NCBI RefSeq assembly: GCF_003367195.1
Contig: NZ_QRGO01000003.1
Coordinates: forward strand, 186,001 to 250,000
Length of the DNA stretch: 64,000 nt
Source: Undibacter mobilis
GTDB lineage: Bacteria > Pseudomonadota > Alphaproteobacteria > Rhizobiales > Xanthobacteraceae
Direction of reading: 5' to 3'
A model generated the notes under the pieces. The model did not search any database and had not been told where the DNA came from. It saw nothing but the letters and a program-made list of their open reading frames with translations. Made by a program: the position numbers and the translations under genes. Positions 11,472 to 23,659 of the stretch are shown here, one piece after another. Within the stretch, counting starts at the first letter, position 1. Every line of letters starts with the position of its first letter.

Positions 11472-11488
11472 TGCCTAATCCTTCTTCC

Positions 11489-11588
11489 GTCATTCCGGGG
11501 CGCGAGCGGAGCGAGCGCACCCGGAATCCATAATCACAAACCGGGCGTATGGATTCCGGGCCCGCGCGTTCGCGCGTCCCGGAATGAC
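11489..11588. repeat. Complete REP-like palindromic element (about 100 bp)
   Basis: The element begins GTCATTCCGGGGCGC and ends with the inverted copy CGTCCCGGAATGAC, with inner arms ACCCGGAATCCAT and ATGGATTCCGGGCC. The whole can form a long imperfect hairpin. It sits between pdhC and lpd inside the minus-strand operon. The left arm recurs at 1056 and 29819. Confidence 0.8.
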
Positions 11589-11592
11589 AACC

Positions 11593-12954
11593 CTAAACCA
11601 CCATCATCACCGGATTTTCGATCAGCTTCTTGAACGCGGTAATGAGTTCGGCGCCCAGCGCGCCATCCATGGCGCGGTGATCGCACGACAAGGTCACGCT
11701 CATCATGGTGGCGGCAACGATCTGGCCATTGCGCACAACGGCCCGCTCCTCGCCGGTGCCGACCGCGAGGATCGACGACTGCGGCGGGTTGATGATGGCG
11801 GTGAAGTCCTTGATGCCGAACATGCCGAGATTGGACACCGAGGAGGAGCCGCCCTGGTACTCATTCGGCTTGAGCTTCTTGGCCTTGGCGCGTGCGGCGA
11901 GATCCTTCATCTCGTTGGAGATGGCGGACAACGTCTTGAGTTCGGCCTGGCGCACGATCGGCGTGATCAGGCCGAAGGGCAGCGCCACGGCGACGCCGAT
12001 GTCGGAATGCTTGTGGCGCAACATCGCAGCTTCGGTCCACGACACATTGGCTTCCGGGATTTTCTGCAGCGCAATCGCCATCGCCTTGATGACGAAGTCG
12101 TTGACCGACAGTTTGTAGGCCGGTTTGCCGTCGGCGCCCTTGGGCGCGGCGCTGTTGATGTCCTCGCGCGCGGCCATGAGCTTGCCGAGGTCGCAATCGA
12201 CCGTGAGATAGAAGGTCGGCATCGAATTGGTCGCGGCGGTCAGGCGTTGCGCAATCGTCCGGCGCATGCCGTCATGCGGAATGCTTTCGTAGGTGCCCTT
12301 CTCGTAAAGGCCGAGGATCTGTTGATCCGACATGACAGGCGCAGCAGCGGGGGCACCTGCTGCGGCTGGAGCACCAGCCGGCGCGGCTTTCAGACCCTTG
12401 CCGGACTTCGCGTTCTCCACGTCGCTGGCAATGACGCGGCCATGCGGACCGGAGCCACTGATGCGCGCGATGTCGATGCCGGCATCCTTGGCAAGACGGC
12501 GCGCGAGCGGCGAGGAGAAAGTGCGGGAGCCTGACGAAGCTTGCACCGGAGCGACCGCGGAAGGGGGCGCCGCCGAAGCGGTCGGCTTGGCAGTTGGTGT
12601 GGCCTCGGCCTTCTTCGGCTCTTCCTTGGGCTCTTCTTTCTTCGCCTCGGTTTTTGGCGCTGCTGCTTTCGGCGCACTCGCGGCGCTCGAAGCGGCGGCC
12701 TTCACGTCCTCACCTTCGGCGGCGAGCACGGCGATTGGCGAGTTCACCGCTACGTCCTGCGTGCCTTCCGGAACGATGATTTTGGCGAGAGTGCCCTCAT
12801 CGACCGCCTCATATTCCATCGTCGCCTTGTCGGTCTCGATCTCGGCAATGACATCGCCGGCCTTGACCTTGTCGCCTTCCTTCTTGAGCCACTTGGCGAG
12901 GTTGCCCTTCTCCATCGTGGGAGACAGCGCGGGCATGAGGATGTTGGTCGCCAT
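11593..12954 (-). CDS. pdhC: Pyruvate dehydrogenase E2, dihydrolipoyl acetyltransferase
   Basis: Core subunit that carries acetyl groups from E1 to CoA. The 453 residues comprise one lipoyl domain at about 1-78 with the lipoylated Lys in ETDKATME, an Ala/Pro/Lys-rich linker to about 145, a peripheral-subunit-binding domain (SPLARRLAKDAGID), a second linker, and the acyltransferase domain with catalytic CDHRAMDGA near the C-terminus. The start ATG lies 18 nt after the pdhB stop. Its lipoyl domain is a near copy of that on PdhB. Confidence 0.96.
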   Translation of the reverse strand: MATNILMPALSPTMEKGNLAKWLKKEGDKVKAGDVIAEIETDKATMEYEAVDEGTLAKIIVPEGTQDVAVNSPIAVLAAEGEDVKAAASSAASAPKAAAPKTEAKKEEPKEEPKKAEATPTAKPTASAAPPSAVAPVQASSGSRTFSSPLARRLAKDAGIDIARISGSGPHGRVIASDVENAKSGKGLKAAPAGAPAAAGAPAAAPVMSDQQILGLYEKGTYESIPHDGMRRTIAQRLTAATNSMPTFYLTVDCDLGKLMAAREDINSAAPKGADGKPAYKLSVNDFVIKAMAIALQKIPEANVSWTEAAMLRHKHSDIGVAVALPFGLITPIVRQAELKTLSAISNEMKDLAARAKAKKLKPNEYQGGSSSVSNLGMFGIKDFTAIINPPQSSILAVGTGEERAVVRNGQIVAATMMSVTLSCDHRAMDGALGAELITAFKKLIENPVMMVV

Positions 12955-12972
12955 GGGAAAGCCTACCGGAAC

Positions 12973-14364
12973 TTATTTGTAGCTGACGGATTTGGCGGCC
13001 TCGACGACTTCCGCGGCCGACGGCAGCGCAAGCTTTTCGAGGTTGGCGGCGTAAGGCATCGGCACTTCCTTGCCCGACACGCGCGCGACCGGCGCATCGA
13101 GATAATCGAAGGCCTGCTCCATGACGCGCGCGGCGATTTCGGCGCCGACGCCGGACTGCGCCCAGCCCTCTTCCACCGTGACAACGCGGCCGGTCTTCTT
13201 CACCGACTCGATGATGGTCTCGGTGTCCATCGGCTTGAGCGTACGCAGGTCGATCACTTCGGCGTCGATGCCCTCTTTCGCGAGAGTCTCGGCGGCTTCC
13301 ATTGCGTAACGCATGCCCATCGACCACGAAACGATGGTCACGTCCTTGCCGGCGCGCGCGATGCGCGCCTTGCCGATCGGCAGCACGAAATCGTCGAGCT
13401 TCGGCACCGGGCCGGACTGGCCGTACAGAATTTCATTTTCGAGGAACACGACCGGGTTCGGATCGCGGATGGCGGCCTTGAGCAGCCCCTTGGCGTCGGC
13501 CGGGTTCGACGGCGAGATCACGCGCAGCCCGGGAATGTTCGAGTACCAGGCCGAGTAGTCCTGGCTGTGCTGCGCGCCGACGCGCGCGGCGGCGCCATTC
13601 GGTCCGCGGAACACGATCTGCGCGCCCATCTGACCGCCCGACATGTACAGCGTCTTAGCAGCGGAGTTGATGATCTGGTCGATCGCCTGCATGGCGAAAT
13701 TCCAGGTCATGAACTCGACGATCGGCTTGAGGCCGGCGAGCGCTGCGCCGACGCCGAGACCGGCGAAGCCGTGTTCAGTGATCGGCGTGTCGATGACGCG
13801 CTTGTCACCGAATTCCTGCAACAATCCTTGAGTGACCTTGTAGGCGCCCTGATATTCCGCAACCTCTTCGCCCATGACGAAGACATCTTTGTCGGCGCGC
13901 ATTTCCTCGGCCATGGCGTCGCGCAAGGCTTCGCGCATGGTCATGGTGACCATCTCAGTGCCTTCGGGAATGGCGGGATCGTTGGCGGCCTGAACCGGCG
14001 GCGGAGCCAGCGCCGTATCGGCCTTCTGCGGAGCCTTGGTTTCAGCCTTGCTCTCAACCTTGGCTTCGGCTTTTACGGCCGGCGCGGACGGTTTTGCAGC
14101 CTTGATGTCGCCGGCCTTCTCTCCGTCGCCAAGAATAACGGCGATCGGCGTGTTCACGGCGACGTCCTGCGTGCCTTCCGGCACCAGAATTTTACCGAGC
14201 GTGCCTTCGTCGGCGGCTTCCACTTCCATGGTCGCCTTGTCGGTCTCGATCTCGGCGATGATGTCGCCGGATTTGATCTGGTCGCCCTCCTTCTTCAGCC
14301 ACTTGGCAAGGTTGCCCTTTTCCATCGTGGGTGAAAGCGCAGGCATGAGAATGTCGGTCGGCAT
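12973..14364 (-). CDS. pdhB: Pyruvate dehydrogenase E1 beta subunit with N-terminal lipoyl domain
   Basis: Beta subunit of the heterotetrameric E1 decarboxylase. At 463 residues it exceeds the usual 325 because residues 1-78 form a lipoyl domain ([11 protein letters not shown]) joined by an Ala/Lys linker to the transketolase-like domain from about residue 138 ([13 protein letters not shown]). This extra domain is known from alphaproteobacterial PdhB. Other landmarks are [14 protein letters not shown] and [14 protein letters not shown]. It follows pdhA by 37 nt. Confidence 0.96.
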   Translation of the reverse strand: MPTDILMPALSPTMEKGNLAKWLKKEGDQIKSGDIIAEIETDKATMEVEAADEGTLGKILVPEGTQDVAVNTPIAVILGDGEKAGDIKAAKPSAPAVKAEAKVESKAETKAPQKADTALAPPPVQAANDPAIPEGTEMVTMTMREALRDAMAEEMRADKDVFVMGEEVAEYQGAYKVTQGLLQEFGDKRVIDTPITEHGFAGLGVGAALAGLKPIVEFMTWNFAMQAIDQIINSAAKTLYMSGGQMGAQIVFRGPNGAAARVGAQHSQDYSAWYSNIPGLRVISPSNPADAKGLLKAAIRDPNPVVFLENEILYGQSGPVPKLDDFVLPIGKARIARAGKDVTIVSWSMGMRYAMEAAETLAKEGIDAEVIDLRTLKPMDTETIIESVKKTGRVVTVEEGWAQSGVGAEIAARVMEQAFDYLDAPVARVSGKEVPMPYAANLEKLALPSAAEVVEAAKSVSYK

Positions 14365-14401
14365 GGGCGCTACTGTTTCCTGATCACACGCTCAGCGCGG
14401 C

Positions 14402-15466
14402 TTAACGGTAGATGTCGGTGTAGAGCTCGGAGACGTCCGGCTCGGGATCGTGCGTCGCGAACTCGGCCGAGTCGTTGACGTAGTCGCGCACCTCGGCGTC
14501 GATCTTCTTGAGATCGTCTTCGCTGGCGAATTTCTTCTCGACAATGCGGTTGCGCACCATGTCGATCGGATCGTGCGTGGTGCGCACCTTGTCGACCTCT
14601 TCGCGCGTGCGGTACTTGGCCGGATCCGACATCGAGTGGCCGCGATAGCGGTAGGTCAGCATTTCGAGAATGTACGGGCCCTTGCCGGCGCGGCACCAGG
14701 CAACGGCCTTGTCGCCGGCGGCCTTCACCGCGCGCACGTCCATGCCATCGACCTGCTCGCCCGGAATGTTGAACGAGACACCGCGCTTGGAGAAGTCGGC
14801 TTGTGCCGAGGCGCGATTGACCGAGGTGCCCATGGCGTAACGGTTGTTCTCGATGACGTAGACGACCGGTAGCTTCCACAGCTCGGCCATATTGAAGCTC
14901 TCGTAGACCTGGCCCTGATTGGCGGCACCGTCGCCGAAATAGGTGATCGAGACGTTGTCGTTACCGCGATAGCGGTTGGCGAAAGCGAGGCCGGTGCCGA
15001 GCGGCACCTGGGCGCCGACGATGCCGTGGCCGCCGAAGAAGCCCTTCTCCTTCGAGAACATATGCATCGAGCCGCCCTTGCCCTTGGAATAACCATGGGT
15101 GCGGCCGGTGAGCTCGGCCATGACGCCCTTGGCTTCCATGCCGGTGGCAAGCATGTGGCCGTGATCGCGATAGCCGGTGATGACCTGGTCGCCGTCCTTC
15201 AGCGCCATCTGCATGCCGACGACGACGGCTTCCTGGCCGATATAGAGGTGGCAAAAACCGCCGATCAGACCCATGCCGTAAAGCTGGCCCGCCTTCTCCT
15301 CGAAGCGGCGGATGGTCAGCATGGTCTTGTAGGCCGAGAGATCCTGTTCCTTGGAAAACTCGACAATGGGCGTTACCGGACCCGGCGAGTCTGATTTGGC
15401 ACCGTCTGAACCGGTGCTGGCAGCCTTGCTGCTGGAGGATGCTGCGGAAACTGCCGGCATGGACAC
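14402..15466 (-). CDS. pdhA: Pyruvate dehydrogenase E1 alpha subunit
   Basis: Thiamine-diphosphate-binding subunit of E1. The 354 residues carry the ThDP/Mg motif GDGAANQGQVYESFN through ENNRYAMGT, and the phosphorylation-loop region RYRGHSMSDP known from the mitochondrial enzyme. The first 35 residues (Ser/Ala-rich) are a linker before the conserved fold. AGGGAG lies 6 nt before the ATG. It is the first gene of pdhA-pdhB-pdhC-lpd; the 257 bp upstream hold no gene and should contain the operon promoter. Confidence 0.96.
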   Translation of the reverse strand: MSMPAVSAASSSSKAASTGSDGAKSDSPGPVTPIVEFSKEQDLSAYKTMLTIRRFEEKAGQLYGMGLIGGFCHLYIGQEAVVVGMQMALKDGDQVITGYRDHGHMLATGMEAKGVMAELTGRTHGYSKGKGGSMHMFSKEKGFFGGHGIVGAQVPLGTGLAFANRYRGNDNVSITYFGDGAANQGQVYESFNMAELWKLPVVYVIENNRYAMGTSVNRASAQADFSKRGVSFNIPGEQVDGMDVRAVKAAGDKAVAWCRAGKGPYILEMLTYRYRGHSMSDPAKYRTREEVDKVRTTHDPIDMVRNRIVEKKFASEDDLKKIDAEVRDYVNDSAEFATHDPEPDVSELYTDIYR

Positions 15467-15723
15467 TCCCTAGACGAATGGCCTTTGCGGCCTTGGCAGA
15501 ACCGGTCGTATCATTTTGCCGGCGCACGATCTTTTCAAAAAAAGGCAGCGCCGCGCCGGATTCGTGCGCGGCTCCGAAAACGCTCTGGCTGATCGTGGTG
15601 GTGGCACCTGACCCTCACCTGTTCAAATAGCCCAAATTGCAGGGACGCGGAAGCATCAGCGCGCTGTCGCTGCATTGCAGCAAAGCGGATGGCTGGCCGG
15701 TTTCCGTGGATCGAAATTGGCTG

Positions 15724-16050
15724 TCAGCGCGGCGTGAGCAAAAGTGTCACATCGCGCGGATCGACAAAACCGATCAGGGCGCGGGCGCGCTCGTCCAGCA
15801 TGTCGGGATCGATCTTGTCGGCACGCAGCAGCGCCACCCGGCGCTCCCAGGTCGCCTTCTCGGACCTGATCTGCGCCAGTTCCGCCTGCATCAGCGCCAG
15901 TTGCTGCTCGATTTCCTGTTGCGCGCGCAGGCCGTGATTGCCGGTGAACGCGTTGACCGCGAAATAGCCGATGAAGGCTGCGGCAAACAGGTAGAGGCCG
16001 ATAACGGTCAGGATAGCGTGGCGGCGGCGATGCGAAACCATGGCGCACAA
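15724..16050 (-). CDS. FtsB/DivIC-family septum formation initiator
   Basis: The 108-residue protein has one transmembrane segment at about residues 14-33 (TVIGLYLFAAAFIGYFAVNA) and a following coiled coil rich in Gln, Glu and Leu, the layout of FtsB/DivIC proteins that bridge FtsL and FtsQ at the division site. It follows eno on the same strand, as ftsB does in many proteobacteria. Sequence conservation in this family is low, so the call rests on topology, size and neighbourhood. Confidence 0.82.
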   Translation of the reverse strand: MCAMVSHRRRHAILTVIGLYLFAAAFIGYFAVNAFTGNHGLRAQQEIEQQLALMQAELAQIRSEKATWERRVALLRADKIDPDMLDERARALIGFVDPRDVTLLLTPR

Positions 16051-16069
16051 AATGCCGCAATGGCGTTAA

Positions 16070-16088
16070 GGCGGGTTTAAGGCCCGCC
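16070..16088 (-). terminator. Short hairpin downstream of eno
   Basis: GGCGGG and CCCGCC form a 6-bp stem around a 7-nt loop between the eno stop and the ftsB-like start. On the minus strand only a weak TTAA follows, so termination would be partial at best. Confidence 0.35.
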
Positions 16089-16108
16089 TATCGCCGGTGC
16101 GATCCGGC

Positions 16109-17467
<1,359 letters not shown>

Positions 17468-17530
17468 TCACCGAGGGCGGCGGGCGGCCGTCCCCTTGAC
17501 CGCCCAATCGTGTCCCGGCAATGACAGCCT

Positions 17531-17998
17531 ATGGCCAAAGCGAAACGATCGACCAAGAGCCTGCAACTCGGGCACCCCGTCGCACTGCCTGCCTCCCCGG
17601 AGGCGGCGCGGCTCGACCGTGTCCCCAATCCGCATGCGGACACGAACTACCTTGCCCGCTTCACGATGCCGGAATTCACCTCGATCTGCCCGGTGACCGG
17701 CCAGCCGGATTTCGCGATCCTGGTCATCGACTACGTGCCGAACAAATGGCTGGTGGAATCCAAATCGCTCAAGCTGTACCTCAACAGCTTCCGCAACGTC
17801 GGCTCGTTTCACGAGGACTGCACGGTCAGCATCGGCAAGCGGCTGAAGACGTTACTTGCGCCGCGCTGGCTGCGCATCGGCGGTTATTTCTATCCGCGCG
17901 GCGGCATGCCGATCGATGTGTTCTGGCAGACGGGCAAATTGCCGTCCGGCGTCTGGGTGCCAGATCAGGGCGTCGCGCCCTATCGCGGCCGCGGCTAA
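17531..17998 (+). CDS. queF: NADPH-dependent 7-cyano-7-deazaguanine reductase QueF
   Basis: Reduces preQ0 to preQ1 in queuosine synthesis for tRNA modification. The 155 residues match the short, single-domain QueF class. Catalytic Cys53 lies in [10 protein letters not shown], the substrate-binding [14 protein letters not shown] near residue 77, and FHEDC near residue 95. It is alone on the plus strand between eno and the convergent MFS gene. I looked for a preQ1 riboswitch in the 138 bp upstream and saw none that I could defend. Confidence 0.96.
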   Translation: MAKAKRSTKSLQLGHPVALPASPEAARLDRVPNPHADTNYLARFTMPEFTSICPVTGQPDFAILVIDYVPNKWLVESKSLKLYLNSFRNVGSFHEDCTVSIGKRLKTLLAPRWLRIGGYFYPRGGMPIDVFWQTGKLPSGVWVPDQGVAPYRGRG

Positions 17999-18013
17999 CA
18001 AATTTCTGAGCCG

Positions 18014-19174
18014 CTAGACCTTGGCGGCCGGCCGACGCAGGAAATGCGCGGCCACGAGCCCATTGACGACCAGCACAATACCGCCGCCGATCAGCGTCGG
18101 CGTAACGCCCGCGTTATGAAAGCCGAGATTATAGATCGCCGGCCCTGCCGCCTGGCCCAGGAAATAGAAGAACGAATGCAGCGCCATGGCAGAGCCACGC
18201 GCGGCCGGCGCCAGTTCGCTGGCGTAGATCTGTATGACGCCGTGAAGCAGATAGAAGGCGAGTCCGAGCACGACAAAGTCCAGCACGTCAGCCTGCCACG
18301 GCGCGCGCAGCGAGATGAAGGCAATGGTGAGGCCCATCATCAGGCCGCCGAGACGCATCATCCAGGTCTCGCCGAAAACCCGCAGCAGCCAGCCGACCCG
18401 TAAACTGTAGATCACGCCGCCAATGGCAAAGCCGCCGATGACAATACCGGGGATCGAGGCGCGGGTTTCGCCCATGTCGTGAAACAGCGTCGCAAGATGG
18501 GGAAACACGCCATACATCAGCGCGCCTTCGACGAAGACGGCGCCGAAACAGAACTTCGCCAGCGGATTAGCGAAGATCGAACGATAGCCGGAGTGCATCG
18601 CCGACAGACTAAAGCCGCCGCCGCGCTGGCCGACACCACGCAGGCCGAAGGTGGAGGCGACAAGAACGGTGAATCCCAGCACCGCCATGACGGTGAACAC
18701 CGCACGCCAGCCGAACAGATCGCCAATGGCCCCCGAGGCGGTGGCGCCGAGAAGATTGCCGGACATGATCGCGAACAACAGCCGGCCCATTGCTACCTGC
18801 CGGTCCTTCACAGGAACCAGATCGCCAAGAACGGCGAAGGCGATCGGCACCAGGCCGCCGCCGCCGATGCCGGCCAATACGCGGCTCGCCATCATCAGCG
18901 GGAAGCTGGTCACCAGCGCACCAGCGACCGTGGCAACCGCGACAATGGCCAGACAGATGAGGATCAGCTTGGTCTTGTTGAACATGTCGGCGAGCGCGCC
19001 GAGCACCGGCTGAACGATCGCGAACGGCAGCGCATAGGCGGTCGACAACAGCGCAGCGGTAGCGGCATCGGTGCCCAGCCCGTCCGCGATCTGCGGCACG
19101 ATCGGATCGATTGCGCGCGCGAACATCGAACTGGCGAAGACGATGAAGGCAAGGACGGTAAGGACTGGGTTCAT
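18014..19174 (-). CDS. Major facilitator superfamily transporter
   Basis: A 386-residue protein with about 12 hydrophobic segments. The MFS motif-A-like loop GALADMFNKTKLIL lies between segments 2 and 3, followed by the glycine-rich ASRVLAGIGGGGLVPIAFA. The N-terminus resembles drug:H+ antiporter-1 members (AIDPIVPQIADGLG). The substrate is unknown. It sits between queF and kdsA and converges on queF with a 15-nt gap. Confidence 0.85.
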   Translation of the reverse strand: MNPVLTVLAFIVFASSMFARAIDPIVPQIADGLGTDAATAALLSTAYALPFAIVQPVLGALADMFNKTKLILICLAIVAVATVAGALVTSFPLMMASRVLAGIGGGGLVPIAFAVLGDLVPVKDRQVAMGRLLFAIMSGNLLGATASGAIGDLFGWRAVFTVMAVLGFTVLVASTFGLRGVGQRGGGFSLSAMHSGYRSIFANPLAKFCFGAVFVEGALMYGVFPHLATLFHDMGETRASIPGIVIGGFAIGGVIYSLRVGWLLRVFGETWMMRLGGLMMGLTIAFISLRAPWQADVLDFVVLGLAFYLLHGVIQIYASELAPAARGSAMALHSFFYFLGQAAGPAIYNLGFHNAGVTPTLIGGGIVLVVNGLVAAHFLRRPAAKV

Positions 19175-19198
19175 CGTGCTTTCGCAAAAATTCTGGCG

Positions 19199-20050
19199 TT
19201 ACGCCGGCTTGCCCGCCTTCGCCAGACGATCGAAGGCAACAAGGCCGGTCAGCAACGCGGCCATGTCCTTGAGCGGCACCATATTGGGTCCATCCGACGG
19301 GGCGCGGTCCGGGTCCTGATGCGTTTCAATGAAGACGCCGGCGACGCCGACCGCAACCGCGGCGCGTGCCAGCACCGGCACGAACTCGCGCTCGCCACCG
19401 GACGACGTGCCCTGCCCGCCCGGCTGCTGCACCGAATGCGTGGCATCGAAAATCACCGGTGCGCCGGTGCGCTGCATGATCGGCAGCGAACGCATGTCGG
19501 AGACAAGGGTGTTGTAACCGAAGGAAGCGCCGCGCTCGGTGAGCAGCACATTGGCGTTGCCTGCACCGGTCAGCTTGGCGACGACGTTCTTCATGTCCCA
19601 CGGCGCCAAAAACTGGCCTTTCTTGACGTTTACGACGCGGCCGGTCCGGGCCGCGGCGATCAGCAGATCGGTCTGGCGGCACAGGAAGGCGGGTATCTGC
19701 AGGATATCAACCGCCTGTGCGGCAATGGCGCATTGATCGGCGTCATGAACATCGGTCAGTACCGGCAGTTTCAGGCTTTCGCGAATCTCAGCGAAGACCG
19801 GCAGCGCCGCCTCGAGGCCAACACCACGCGCAGCCGATGCCGAGGTGCGGTTGGCCTTGTCGAACGAGGTCTTGAACACGAGACCGACACCGGCCTTGGC
19901 CGCAATCTCCTTCAGGGCCGACGCCATCTCCAGCGCGTGGGCGCGGCTCTCAAGCTGACACGGCCCCGCAATCAGTGCGAGCGGCAGGTCATTGCCGAAG
20001 CGCACCGCACCGACAGTCACCACGGCATTGGGCAAAAGGCTCTGGTTCAA
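19199..20050 (-). CDS. kdsA: 3-deoxy-8-phosphooctulonate (KDO-8-P) synthase
   Basis: Condenses arabinose 5-phosphate with phosphoenolpyruvate to make KDO-8-phosphate for the lipopolysaccharide core. Family landmarks are [11 protein letters not shown] near residue 25, [31 protein letters not shown] and [13 protein letters not shown] start it at the TTG complementary to 20048-20050 ([14 protein letters not shown]), giving 283 residues, because AGGACG lies 7 nt upstream and the family is 280-285 long. In-frame ATGs at 20104 and 20080 would add residues with no family similarity. It supplies the same pathway as the lpx genes at 49.6-54 kb. Confidence 0.94.
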   Translation of the reverse strand: MNQSLLPNAVVTVGAVRFGNDLPLALIAGPCQLESRAHALEMASALKEIAAKAGVGLVFKTSFDKANRTSASAARGVGLEAALPVFAEIRESLKLPVLTDVHDADQCAIAAQAVDILQIPAFLCRQTDLLIAAARTGRVVNVKKGQFLAPWDMKNVVAKLTGAGNANVLLTERGASFGYNTLVSDMRSLPIMQRTGAPVIFDATHSVQQPGGQGTSSGGEREFVPVLARAAVAVGVAGVFIETHQDPDRAPSDGPNMVPLKDMAALLTGLVAFDRLAKAGKPA

Positions 20051-20107
20051 GGCGTTACGTCCTGATGTGCGGTGGACCATGCGGCGGCAGGCCTGTCCGG
20101 TCAATCG

Positions 20108-20902
20108 CTATCGGCCGAATATAAGCCCCGCGCCGAGGGCCGTAACCGGCGACCGTGGCAAGGTCCCAACGAACCGCATTGCGGCCAGCCGCGGCCCACC
20201 GGCGGTGTCCGGCGAATCGAGACCGTATCGAACTGCATAGGCGTCCGGAGTCATGACCTCGATGGCGCCACGCGGCAGGCCAAGCCTATAGCCTTCGCCC
20301 TCCGCCGTGACGTTGAGGGCGCCGGTGAAGGCCGTGAGAAAATCGCGGTGACGCGCCGGTTCGTCAGCGACAATGACGACTGCAGCAATGCCGGTGACAC
20401 CATTGTCGTGTTTCTGAAATGCCGGGTTCCAGAAGTTCTCCGGATAGTGCTGCTGGCAGGTGAAGAAGCCGATCTCGGGCGCGGTCTTGTCCTTGGCAAA
20501 AGCCAGAGAGAACGCGACATGCACGGCCGTGCCATCGGGACGCTTGCCTTCCCGATCGAACCGCGTCGAGCCTGAGGCGGCAATGCCGGCCGTCTCGAAG
20601 GCAGCAACGTCGCCCGCCGAATCTGTCGACTCGAGAACCAGCATCGATAGGGCTTCGTGCCGCGCCGTAAAGTCGCGATTATAGATGCCGAAGTTTGCCG
20701 AAAAGATATCGTCGCTCAGCTTGTCCGGTTCGGCCAGCGTGATGAGTTCAATGAAGAAGCCGGGAAACTGGATGATGTGGTTGTGCGTGCCCCAAGGATG
20801 CCGGTTGCGCTGTCCCACTGTAAAGCCGAGCTCGCGATAGCGTACCGCCGCCGCGTCAAGGTCGCGCACGGCGTGGACGATATGATCAAGTCCGCGCGGC
20901 AT
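20108..20902 (-). CDS. VOC (glyoxalase-like) family protein
   Basis: The 264-residue protein of the vicinal-oxygen-chelate superfamily has an N-terminal glyoxalase-like module beginning MPRGLDHIVHAVRDLDAAA and a second half of related fold. Possible metal ligands are the His of LDHIVHAV and the Glu of FFIELITL. The substrate is unknown. I chose the ATG at 20902 because the NIPSNAP gene ends immediately before it (TGATAATG arrangement) and residues further upstream show no similarity. kdsA follows on the same strand. Confidence 0.85.
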   Translation of the reverse strand: MPRGLDHIVHAVRDLDAAAVRYRELGFTVGQRNRHPWGTHNHIIQFPGFFIELITLAEPDKLSDDIFSANFGIYNRDFTARHEALSMLVLESTDSAGDVAAFETAGIAASGSTRFDREGKRPDGTAVHVAFSLAFAKDKTAPEIGFFTCQQHYPENFWNPAFQKHDNGVTGIAAVVIVADEPARHRDFLTAFTGALNVTAEGEGYRLGLPRGAIEVMTPDAYAVRYGLDSPDTAGGPRLAAMRFVGTLPRSPVTALGAGLIFGR

Positions 20903-20904
20903 TA

Positions 20905-21231
20905 TCACTTCGCCGGTGAGAACGCCGTCGGCTGCAGGAAGCTGCTGGTAATGTTGGCAACGATCAGACCGTCCTTCTCGGAGTCGGCGCGCGCCTTGAT
21001 CCATTCCGGATCCGCCATGAAAGCATCCCACCGCTTCTCGCGGTCGGCGAGCGAATCCCACTTGAGCATGTAGGTCAGCTCCATGTTGGATTCGCCAATC
21101 AACGTGGTCCAGAAGCCGTGCGGCCTGATGCCGTGCTTGTCCCAGATACGCAATGTTGCGTCTTCGAAGCGTTTGAGCAGCGCCGGCAGTCGGCCTGGAA
21201 TGCAGCGATAAATGCGAAGCTCATAAATCAC
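20905..21231 (-). CDS. NIPSNAP-family protein
   Basis: The 108-residue ferredoxin-like dimeric alpha-beta-barrel protein begins MIYELRIYRCIPGRLPALL and has the family core MELTYMLKWDSLADREKRWDAF. NIPSNAP proteins have no settled enzymatic role. The stop codon lies 2 nt before the VOC start, so the two are almost certainly translated together. pyrG lies 46 nt upstream on the same strand. Confidence 0.9.
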   Translation of the reverse strand: MIYELRIYRCIPGRLPALLKRFEDATLRIWDKHGIRPHGFWTTLIGESNMELTYMLKWDSLADREKRWDAFMADPEWIKARADSEKDGLIVANITSSFLQPTAFSPAK

Positions 21232-21277
21232 GGACGCCTCTCCCCTTGATTTGGCAGCAAGCGGCCGTCCTCGCCGA

Positions 21278-22918
<1,641 letters not shown>

Positions 22919-23091
22919 CTAGAGGCCGCGAATCGATTCGGGGAGAGCGAAAAGCGATTGCCTGCCCCGCGCCTGTGCGTAGCGTGAAAAAGCGGTGAAT
23001 TCCAAAGCGCTTGCATCGATTCTTTCATGCCGTTTCGGGGCGCGGCCGGACGATCGGCGCCTCCGGATCTCTCTGACAGTCCCCAAAGTGA

Positions 23092-23114
23092 AAGGGCCGG
23101 AAGTTCCGGCCCTT
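23092..23114 (-). terminator. Rho-independent terminator of secG
   Basis: AAGGGCCGGAA and TTCCGGCCCTT form a perfect 11-bp inverted repeat around one base. On the minus strand it begins 7 nt after the secG stop and ends in CCCTTTCACTTT, a short T-rich tail. Confidence 0.75.
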
Positions 23115-23121
23115 CTGGCTG

Positions 23122-23505
23122 CTATTTCGATTGCGGGACCTGCGGGCCCGACGGTGTCGCCGGCTGGCCGCCTCCGAGCTGATTGAGCAGGCCTCCACCG
23201 CTGCCGCCAAGCGGCGGCGCCGAACCGGGTGCGCTGGCCGGAGCCGGCGTGCTGCCCTGAAGGATGGAGGTCGGCGCCCGGTTCATGCCGGCCAGGATCG
23301 AGAGGATCAGGCTGGTGGCAAAGAACAGGCCAGCGAGGATCGCGGTCGTCCGCGTCAGAACGTTGGTGGTGCCGCGGCTCGACATGAAGTTGCCGCCGCC
23401 ACCGCCGCCAATGCCGAGTCCGCCGCCTTCGGAGCGCTGAAGCAGCACCACGCCGATCAGGGCGAGAACCAGCATCAGGTGAATGACAATGATGACGTGC
23501 TGCAT
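23122..23505 (-). CDS. secG: Preprotein translocase subunit SecG
   Basis: Small auxiliary subunit of the SecYEG channel. The 127 residues have a first membrane segment at about 2-22 (HVIIVIHLMLVLALIGVVLLQ), the conserved glycine-rich loop EGGGLGIGGGGGGNFMSSRG, a second segment at about 53-75, and a Pro/Gly/Ser-rich C-terminal tail. The pair tpiA-secG on one strand is a common bacterial arrangement; here tpiA lies 154 bp upstream. Confidence 0.95.
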   Translation of the reverse strand: MQHVIIVIHLMLVLALIGVVLLQRSEGGGLGIGGGGGGNFMSSRGTTNVLTRTTAILAGLFFATSLILSILAGMNRAPTSILQGSTPAPASAPGSAPPLGGSGGGLLNQLGGGQPATPSGPQVPQSK

Positions 23506-23659
23506 CTCAAAACGTCCGTTCGCAAAATTCGTTGAAGCCGGCAGGCCAGGCTGCCAATTCCGGCGCGTTCAGCCCGCTATATAGGAATTCGCGGCGGTCT
23601 CTACACGATCGCGCCGGCGATTTCCACCCGTCCGGCCCGCCGCGCCAGATTTGCCCTGT

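Noticed and set aside
12541..14334. A 597-codon plus-strand frame over pdhC and pdhB
   Set aside because: Antisense shadow of lipoyl, linker and catalytic segments; composition is not protein-like.
15467..15723. Small gene or RNA in the pdhA upstream spacer
   Set aside because: Only one 63-codon frame without ribosome site or motif, and no tRNA-like fold; it is best read as promoter and leader of the pdh operon.
18479..20065. A 528-codon plus-strand frame over the MFS and kdsA genes
   Set aside because: Antisense shadow; both minus-strand genes are full length with clear family features.
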